A DNA stretch of 19,421 nucleotides. Source: Chlamydiota bacterium. GTDB taxonomy: Bacteria > Chlamydiota > Chlamydiia > Chlamydiales > Rhabdochlamydiaceae. Location: assembly GCA_023269365.1 (NCBI GenBank), contig JAHFTN010000011.1, forward strand, positions 1 through 19,421. Direction: 5' to 3'. Each line of letters opens with the position of its first letter. Position 1 is the first letter of the stretch. Shown here piece by piece: positions 8,451-13,793 of this stretch. The notes beneath the pieces are model-generated. The model saw nothing but the letters and a program-made list of their open reading frames with translations. It did not search any database and was not told the DNA's origin. The position numbers were made by a program, and so were the translations under genes.

Positions 8451-8624
8451 TCAAGAGAGCGTTCCATATCCCAGTTCGCACAGAAAACCCATAAGCAGTT
8501 GACTGTTGGGTTCACCTTGAATAGCTGCTGCGCGTAGATTGGTTAAAGAAATTCGATCAGACCATGTGTCCTCTGCCCTTATGAAGCTAGAAATACAGAA
8601 AAAAACAATCAGTAAGAAACGCAT
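8451..8624 (-). CDS. Short Sel1-like secreted peptide, probably the truncated N-terminus of a Sel1-repeat protein
   Basis: 57 codons from the ATG at 8624, which has AGGGG about 8 bases upstream; an in-frame ATG at 8630 is too close to that site. The start is a clear signal peptide (MRFLLIVFFCISSFIRAED). The remainder, LRAAAIQGEPNSQLLMGFLC followed by ELGYG, has the spacing of a Sel1 tetratricopeptide-like repeat (AA..G...SQ..LG.....G.G), but ends after one repeat. Near the stop, another frame continues as MERSLERARSFGGRE and terminates at a TGA that overlaps the next gene's ATG (ATGA). A frameshift in an originally longer, translationally coupled gene is therefore possible. It is either a relic or a small secreted protein. 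Confidence 0.45.
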   Translation of the reverse strand: MRFLLIVFFCISSFIRAEDTWSDRISLTNLRAAAIQGEPNSQLLMGFLCELGYGTLS

Positions 8625-8647
8625 AAACATTACCCCTGTTTTTAAAG

Positions 8648-9889
8648 TTAATTTTTACCCATAAGTATAGCTCCGGCTACAAAGCTCCCAAGCATCGCGC
8701 AGGCCCATAGAGGGACATTGGAAATTGCGGAGGGTTTTTCAGCTTGAGCTAATTGATCTAACCGTTCTTGAATGTGAGTACACAACTGATGTAAAACCTC
8801 ACGGGGAGGGGTACTGTTATTTAAATGAAATTCTCCGATCTCATCTCGTCGATTTATGCTATTTAGAACACCCTCCTTATTGTCGGAAAATATTTTTAAG
8901 CGGAGCACCATCTTATCTATGTCTCCCACACGAGACTCCAGTTGTACCATTTCCCCCTTTTTTGCATCGATCGGGCAAAATCCAGGCCAGGGATTTTCAT
9001 CAAATTTTCTCACTTGATGGCCACAATGGGGACAGATGCTACGACTGGGAATCCGTTCCAAAACATCCGTTTCAGAAACATTCATGAGCAACGGCACATG
9101 AAAATCTGTTTCCCGCAGAAGAACTTCTCTGAATACATCCCCCTGTTTTCCTGTGCGGGGAAATCCATCGAGAATGAATCCTTGTCGACAATCCTTTTTT
9201 TCTAGCCGCGTTGTCATCACACCAATAGGAATCTCATCGGGTAAATCTGGATAATATTTCTCATCAAAAGTTTGAATCATCCAGCCCAATTTTGATTTTC
9301 CCCGAAATTCACTGCGGAATAAATCCCCAATGGATAGATTGGGGATGCCAAATAATCGACAAAGCATCTCTCCTTGGGTCCCTTTCCCTGACCCCGGTCT
9401 CCCAATGAGATTTAGAATGAAGCGTTTTTTTGCATCAAAAATTAAAGTCTGTTCTCCCTTTTTAAAAATCAATGAAGTGACATTTTGGATCCGTTGCCAG
9501 AGGCGATTTCCATATAAAATATCAAAGGCCTCGTGCAGGCCTGCTACCAAAGGGTACAATTTGAACGCATGGATAGAAGTCCATTCGTATTGGGAGTATT
9601 TATCAGGATCAATTTTGATGATAGGGAAACTCTTCAATAGCGCTTGATAAAGATGGATCCCGCTCTTTGCATTCGAGAGTTGGCTATAAAAGTGCCCATG
9701 GTATTGAATTTCCTTAGGAGAAACCTTAACTTGAGTCGCTTCTTCTAATTCTTTCAGGAGGGTGTTGATTTCTTTCCCATCAGTTTTGCTATTTGGAACA
9801 CTCCATACATCCGGTTTCTCTAAGCGCATCAACATAAGGAGATGTTGCTGATGCTCAAGAAAAAAAACAGAAGAAGTTGTAGGGGTCAT
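8648..9889 (-). CDS. Fusion protein: Nudix-like domain + adenylate kinase + C-terminal membrane anchor
   Basis: 413 residues in three parts. Residues ~5-127 have the Nudix fold pattern (VFFLEHQQHLLMLMR, WSVPN, YEWTSIHAFKLYPL), but the box is degenerate: PGG is PN and REL.EE.TG reads KELEEATQ, with one acidic ligand replaced by Ala51. Residues ~157-345 are an adenylate kinase: P-loop GRPGSGKGT (163-171), SIGDLFR for AMP binding, DGFPRT (241-246), and a zinc LID with C286, C289, C305 and D308, the Cys3-Asp arrangement also seen in Bacillus subtilis Adk. Residues ~393-411 (PLWACAMLGSFVAGAILMG) form a single C-terminal membrane segment ending GKN. The start overlaps the upstream kinase gene's stop by ATGA, so the two are co-translated. 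The kinase residues look competent; the Nudix-like part may only bind nucleotide. Confidence 0.85.
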   Translation of the reverse strand: MTPTTSSVFFLEHQQHLLMLMRLEKPDVWSVPNSKTDGKEINTLLKELEEATQVKVSPKEIQYHGHFYSQLSNAKSGIHLYQALLKSFPIIKIDPDKYSQYEWTSIHAFKLYPLVAGLHEAFDILYGNRLWQRIQNVTSLIFKKGEQTLIFDAKKRFILNLIGRPGSGKGTQGEMLCRLFGIPNLSIGDLFRSEFRGKSKLGWMIQTFDEKYYPDLPDEIPIGVMTTRLEKKDCRQGFILDGFPRTGKQGDVFREVLLRETDFHVPLLMNVSETDVLERIPSRSICPHCGHQVRKFDENPWPGFCPIDAKKGEMVQLESRVGDIDKMVLRLKIFSDNKEGVLNSINRRDEIGEFHLNNSTPPREVLHQLCTHIQERLDQLAQAEKPSAISNVPLWACAMLGSFVAGAILMGKN

Positions 9890-10596
9890 AGTTTTCTTAA
9901 GTGAAATGTCGTTTCATACACAGGCTCAGCTTCTTCAGAGGATAACTGAGAAGTATCTATGTCCAATGTTTCATAAGAATTTTTAATGACAGTAAGCAAG
10001 GGCTCAATGTTTTGATGGTAATCTAATAAACGATATTTTGCGGTTAGAGGATCATCGCCTTTCCTCTGGACTAAATTAGAGTGGCAAAAGTCACATATGC
10101 CGTCTATTTTTGGTTTTCTAGAAATAGAATTAAATGTGCAGCCACAATGATGACACTCCAATCTCGAAATCATCCGATTAAAACACACATCGTCATCTGC
10201 GTAAAAACAGATAAATTGTACTGGGATGTTTCGAGATGCTAAAAATGAAGCTAGAAAACCCAAGCACTCCTCATTTTTCGGAAAACCGTCGAGAACAAAT
10301 GGAAGGTTTTTTTCGAGGGCTTCTTCAAGATGCAATAAAACAACTTCCCATACAATGTTAGGGGGAATAAATTTACCCTGTTCCACATCGATTTTTATCT
10401 TTAGGCCAAGGGGTGTACCATTGGCAGCTTCAGCTCTCAATAAAGCCCCAGGACAAATCTGATAATATCCATATTTTTGAGTGAGTAAATTGGCAAAAGT
10501 TCCTTTACCAGAGCCAGGTGGGCCTACCAGTACAAAATTAAGAGCATGAATATGTGTTGCAAAAACAAGAAAGAGAAAAACTCTGAAAAAATGCAT
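9886..10596 (-). CDS. Adenylate kinase with an N-terminal signal peptide
   Basis: 236 residues. Residues 1-18 (MHFFRVFLFLVFATHIHA) look like a Sec signal peptide, with cleavage expected after Ala18. The rest starts exactly where a normal adenylate kinase starts (LNFVLVGPPGSGKGT, P-loop 25-33). Further family features are GALLRAEAANG for AMP binding, VLDGFPK (Lys107 where Arg is usual), and a zinc LID with C148, C151, C168 and C171 in the canonical C-x2-C-x16-C-x2-C spacing. GDDPLTAKYR follows for ATP/AMP closure. Adenylate kinases interconvert ATP + AMP and 2 ADP in the cytoplasm; an exported one is unusual. The gene is third in the operon, 12 bases after a secreted unknown protein and overlapping the fusion kinase by 4 bases. 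The DGFPR-to-DGFPK change may alter AMP affinity. Confidence 0.87.
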   Translation of the reverse strand: MHFFRVFLFLVFATHIHALNFVLVGPPGSGKGTFANLLTQKYGYYQICPGALLRAEAANGTPLGLKIKIDVEQGKFIPPNIVWEVVLLHLEEALEKNLPFVLDGFPKNEECLGFLASFLASRNIPVQFICFYADDDVCFNRMISRLECHHCGCTFNSISRKPKIDGICDFCHSNLVQRKGDDPLTAKYRLLDYHQNIEPLLTVIKNSYETLDIDTSQLSSEEAEPVYETTFHLRKL

Positions 10597-10608
10597 AAAT
10601 TTACGACC

Positions 10609-12060
10609 CTACAATTTCTCTGGAACCCCGACAGGGTATCTGACCACTTCAAACCCAATATTGTTCTTCATCCAGTTAATTTTTTTCTCAGTGAGCTCGA
10701 GGAACTCAGATTTCTTTTCACACTGTTCTGCTTCATCTAGATTAAACACAAAAGGTTCTCTTTCTTTTCCTAAAGCAAGTTTCATCAGATAATCTTCTAT
10801 TTTCATGGTATTATATAAAAGAACATCGATCGAATGATCATAATTTTTAAATAAAAAATCTGCTGTTTCTGTTAAAAAAGCGACATGTTCAGGCTCGAAA
10901 CCATCGAAATATCCACAGGGTTCATAAGAGTCGTCTAAAATTTTCACAAACCCATTGATTGTGATATACTTAAGCATTTGGATATTTAAACCACTTAAAA
11001 TGAAGGGCAAGGCTCTATAAAATGCGCTATCGGGACTCGTGAATTGGATTATCTCATAGGCTCGTTGCTGGTTTTCTGTAAAAGTTCCAGCCTTTCTAGA
11101 ATGATCCAAAATGCATAGAAGATCATTCATATTTACTAATGGCTGGTAATCAAAGTCTTCGAAGTGAAACCATCGAAAATGGGTGGCTACTGTCGCAATG
11201 AGTTCCCCTTCACGGCAAAAGACATCCGTCACATGGGGGTTTCCTAGGGAAGCTAATAGATTTGGGTATTTTTGAAAAATGCCAGCTTTTTGGAGTTGAT
11301 CTATGAACCAAATATGATCGTAAATGTCATGGACTATAAATGCGCCCTTTGAGCCATTAAAATTTCCAATACTAAAGATCTGATTATTTTTTAACTGCTC
11401 TAGGATAGGAAGGTTTGGATTTTTATTATTGACATCTTGGATAAGGGCAAGATCTTTGTCTTCAATGAACATTTTTAACTTCTGCGATCTAAAAAAGGGG
11501 ATGCTTCTTGTCGGCGTTTGGTCTCTTTCGTGATTGTCATGATATCTGTGTGATATAATCATCTTAGCTTGCATTTTCTCTTTCAAAGAGCCCATTAGAT
11601 CGGCTTTGCAATGTAGAGCCATGGAATAAAATTCTTTTATCTTGTCATCGGATGCGTCGAGTATCGCTTTCTGCACGCCTGTAAATGCCTGTTTTGTCCT
11701 TCCAAGGGTTACGGGTATATTCCTCCATTCATCTAGGGCTTGTTCTTCAGAAGAGGCATCGGAGAGAAGAGTACTTGTGACTAAAACAATGAGTCGATCT
11801 GCTTTTAGAAAAAGATCATCTATGAGCAGCCGATTTTTAATTTGTTCGCGGATTTCTAGTGTCATTAGCACATCTAACTCATATGCATTTACTTCACCAG
11901 AGCTGGTCGGACTCTGATTAGAGTATCCTGGGTTAGGAAAATATTTTTCCTTTAATGCAATTAGATTAGAATAGTCTCTGTTTTCGGAACAAAATATTGG
12001 GACAGTCTGAACAAGAACACATAAAACAATTATACACTGAATGATTAGTCTATTTTTCAT
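10609..12060 (-). CDS. Secreted protein of unknown function, paralogue 2 (HDxxDH family)
   Basis: 483 residues with a signal peptide (~1-25, MKNRLIIQCIIVLCVLVQTV, cleavage near FCSEN). I do not recognise the family. The protein is a tandem paralogue of the gene upstream at 12078-13499, most similar in its second half. Shared blocks are SKGAFIVHDIYDHIWF (His244-Asp-x2-Asp-His249), GIFQKYPNLLASLGNPHVTD, REGEL, a GYF-x2-F-x-PEHVAF block and LFKN. The conserved His/Asp/Glu set resembles that of a metal-dependent, mostly helical hydrolase, but this is conjecture. It has a good AGAGGA ribosome site 6 bases before the ATG, 17 bases after the upstream gene, and is followed by the secreted adenylate kinase after 12 bases. 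Codon and base use are distinctly AT-rich. A secreted effector or a periplasmic enzyme are both possible. Confidence 0.75.
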   Translation of the reverse strand: MKNRLIIQCIIVLCVLVQTVPIFCSENRDYSNLIALKEKYFPNPGYSNQSPTSSGEVNAYELDVLMTLEIREQIKNRLLIDDLFLKADRLIVLVTSTLLSDASSEEQALDEWRNIPVTLGRTKQAFTGVQKAILDASDDKIKEFYSMALHCKADLMGSLKEKMQAKMIISHRYHDNHERDQTPTRSIPFFRSQKLKMFIEDKDLALIQDVNNKNPNLPILEQLKNNQIFSIGNFNGSKGAFIVHDIYDHIWFIDQLQKAGIFQKYPNLLASLGNPHVTDVFCREGELIATVATHFRWFHFEDFDYQPLVNMNDLLCILDHSRKAGTFTENQQRAYEIIQFTSPDSAFYRALPFILSGLNIQMLKYITINGFVKILDDSYEPCGYFDGFEPEHVAFLTETADFLFKNYDHSIDVLLYNTMKIEDYLMKLALGKEREPFVFNLDEAEQCEKKSEFLELTEKKINWMKNNIGFEVVRYPVGVPEKL

Positions 12061-12077
12061 GATAAATCCTCTTCATC

Positions 12078-13499
12078 TTATGGTATAGAATATCTTCTTG
12101 TTTCAAAATTCAGATTTCTCTTTATCCATTCTTTTTTTCTTTCTGAAATGTTCACAGTAGACACTTCCCCCACTATCTCAATATCTTCTAGTCCAATGGA
12201 AAACTGAGATGGATTGTCTTGAGTGGCAATGGCTGACATATGATCTTCAATTAATAGAGTGGTATTGATTAGTATTTGTCTATTTCTTTCAAAATTCTTA
12301 AAAAGATAGTGCACTGCCTCTACAATAAAAGCAACATGTTCCGGATCGAAGAAATTGAAATAACCATAAGGATTGCCCTGGCGATCAAGCACTCTGATAA
12401 ATCCATGTTTGCGATTAGATTCTATAAGTTCAATGGCCATTCCACTAAAGATGTAGCAGAGTCCTTTTAAAAAAAGAGATTTCTCATCGGCTGACACGAT
12501 CAATTCCAATGCTTTTTTTTGATTAGCAGAGGATGTTTTATCCTGTATTGAGTTCTCTAGAACCTCCTTAATTGATTCAATACTGAAGAAAGGGCGGTAA
12601 TTAGGTTCAGCTATTTGAAAAGATCTAAAATCAAAAGCAATAGAAGCATACAGCTCTCCCTCACGTGAAAAAATATCTTTTAAATGAGGATTTCCCAATC
12701 TCGAATACAATTCATGATAACGTTGAAATATCCCTTCTTCTTCAAGCTTTGCAGCAAACCATAAATGATCGAAAATATCATGAGAGATCAATGAACCTTT
12801 GGAAGGGGAAAAGTCATTAATCTGAAAGACCTTTAAGTTTTTTAATTTTTCTATAATGGGGATATCCCTGTCTTCCTTACATATTGTTTTAACTAAAAGC
12901 AAGCAATCTTTTAATATCTTTACATTTATTTTTCGAGCTTTCACCATCGAAAGAGTTCTAATTTGACCCTGATAAATTTGAAGTTGATTGTGTTTGTGCT
13001 GATTTTTCAATGTCCGCACAATCAATTCTTGAGTCAAGCCAGGTTCAGATTTCTGAATGTATTCCCTTGCTTGTCTATAAATATGCTGAATTTTATCTTC
13101 TGGAAGATTAATTATCTCAACCTGAGCAGAGGAAAGGAAGTCATTAGAAAATCCTTGTGTTATTGCAGCGTTGCGCCAATTGAGAATGGCCTGAGCTTCT
13201 GATTTTGCATTTTTGATAGATAGACTCAACCAAAGCAATAACATGCGATCGGATCGAGTTAATTCAGGATGTTCCAATAAAATGTGTGATATATTTTCAT
13301 TTATTTCCAATTCTCTAACTAAATCAAACTCATTTTGGTTGATGTTGAGTTCAGAGAGGCAAGTTATTTGAGGATCAAAAAATAGAGGTGTTTTCAAGAG
13401 AGGACCACCCTGAGAAAGCAGGGCAGTTTCAATGCAATGGGCACCTGAATTGCCAAGTAGGAAAGAAGCAATGAAGAAACAAAAACAAAAATTTTTCAC
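12078..13499 (-). CDS. Secreted protein of unknown function, paralogue 1 (HDxxDH family)
   Basis: 473 residues, starting at a GTG with a near-perfect AAGGAG 5 bases upstream. Residues 1-22 (MKNFCFCFFIASFLLGNSGA) are a signal peptide; the following AHC is not a convincing lipobox. The N-terminal half is helical and divergent from its paralogue. The C-terminal half (~215-430) carries the shared blocks: SKGSLISHDIFDHLWF (His240-Asp-x2-Asp-His245), GIFQRYHELYSRLGNPHLKD, REGELYASIAFDFR, GYFNFFDPEHVAF and LFKN. It is the first gene of the accessory operon, with the start codon 14 bases from the large inverted-repeat element, so its translation or transcription may be controlled by that leader. The function is unknown. 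The pair probably arose by tandem duplication. Confidence 0.75.
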   Translation of the reverse strand: MKNFCFCFFIASFLLGNSGAHCIETALLSQGGPLLKTPLFFDPQITCLSELNINQNEFDLVRELEINENISHILLEHPELTRSDRMLLLWLSLSIKNAKSEAQAILNWRNAAITQGFSNDFLSSAQVEIINLPEDKIQHIYRQAREYIQKSEPGLTQELIVRTLKNQHKHNQLQIYQGQIRTLSMVKARKINVKILKDCLLLVKTICKEDRDIPIIEKLKNLKVFQINDFSPSKGSLISHDIFDHLWFAAKLEEEGIFQRYHELYSRLGNPHLKDIFSREGELYASIAFDFRSFQIAEPNYRPFFSIESIKEVLENSIQDKTSSANQKKALELIVSADEKSLFLKGLCYIFSGMAIELIESNRKHGFIRVLDRQGNPYGYFNFFDPEHVAFIVEAVHYLFKNFERNRQILINTTLLIEDHMSAIATQDNPSQFSIGLEDIEIVGEVSTVNISERKKEWIKRNLNFETRRYSIP

Positions 13500-13512
13500 A
13501 ATTTCTCCTTAT

Positions 13513-13691
13513 CTCGACTTTGCACATTTTCGGCCCGAATGCCTTGTCTATTTGTCCTCGGACGTTCGATCTACCGTCGAACTGGAAGATTATTTAAAAC
13601 AGGAAGGGGTTAAAAACCCCTTCCTATTTTAAATAACTCCTCCGAGAACAAATATACGTCGGCCTTCGGGCCGAAAATGTACAAAGTCGAG
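13513..13691. repeat. Large imperfect inverted-repeat element (~50-base arms) around a central hairpin
   Basis: The left arm 13513-13562 and right arm 13641-13691 are reverse complements with few mismatches: CTCGACTTTG, then ACATTTTCGGCCCGAA, then a CTCGGA end. Inside is a second stem of 20 bases with one mismatch (13590-13609 with 13617-13636, TTATTTAAAACAGGAAGGGG) and a 7-base loop. The only asymmetric insert, 13563-13589, holds its own mini-hairpin (GTTCGA...TCGAAC). The whole is almost one 179-base palindrome. It sits between priA and the accessory operon, ending 13 bases before the operon's first start codon. It may be a MITE-like or REP-like mobile repeat, or a leader structure. Confidence 0.85.
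13590..13636. terminator. Bidirectional terminator-like hairpin in the centre of the inverted repeat
   Basis: A G/C-rich core stem (AGGAAGGGG with CCCCTTCCT, loop TTAAAAA) is flanked by TTTTAAAT on both sides, so each strand would show a G/C stem followed by a U-rich run (minus strand: CCCCTTCCTGTTTTAAAT). On the minus strand it could end priA transcripts or attenuate the downstream operon. The U-runs are short, so its strength is uncertain. Confidence 0.5.
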
Positions 13692-13744
13692 CTTATGTAC
13701 ATGCAAAGGCAGAATATATGATTCTGCCCGGAAATCGGAGGAGT
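13636..13744. other. Candidate structured leader: closing stem enclosing three hairpins
   Basis: ACTCCTCCGA (13636-13645) is perfectly complementary to TCGGAGGAGT (13735-13744). Between them lie three local hairpins: CGGCC-TTCG-GGCCG (13659-13672, a UUCG-type loop on the plus strand), ATGTAC...GTACAT (13678-13702), and GGCAGAAT-ATATG-ATTCTGCC (13708-13728). This makes a four-way junction that competes with the long-arm pairing of the inverted repeat. No coding signal is convincing here: a 40-codon minus-strand frame at 13629-13751 lacks a ribosome site. Confidence 0.4.
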
Positions 13745-13793
13745 GTGACATCTTAAGACATTTATTTCAATAGATTTGTAAGGATTTATTGCT

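Noticed and set aside
13432..13632. A plus-strand 66-codon frame spanning the start of the secreted gene and the left arm
   Set aside because: It is antisense to a signal-peptide region and then runs through the palindrome. There is no ribosome site and no protein-like pattern beyond the repeat itself.
13629..13751. A minus-strand 40-codon frame covering the structured region (contains KLDFVHFRPEGRR)
   Set aside because: It has no Shine-Dalgarno, and its residues are dictated by the inverted repeat; the opposite arm encodes a similar LDFAHFRPE. It is more likely a by-product of the repeat, although short proteins from repeat copies are possible.
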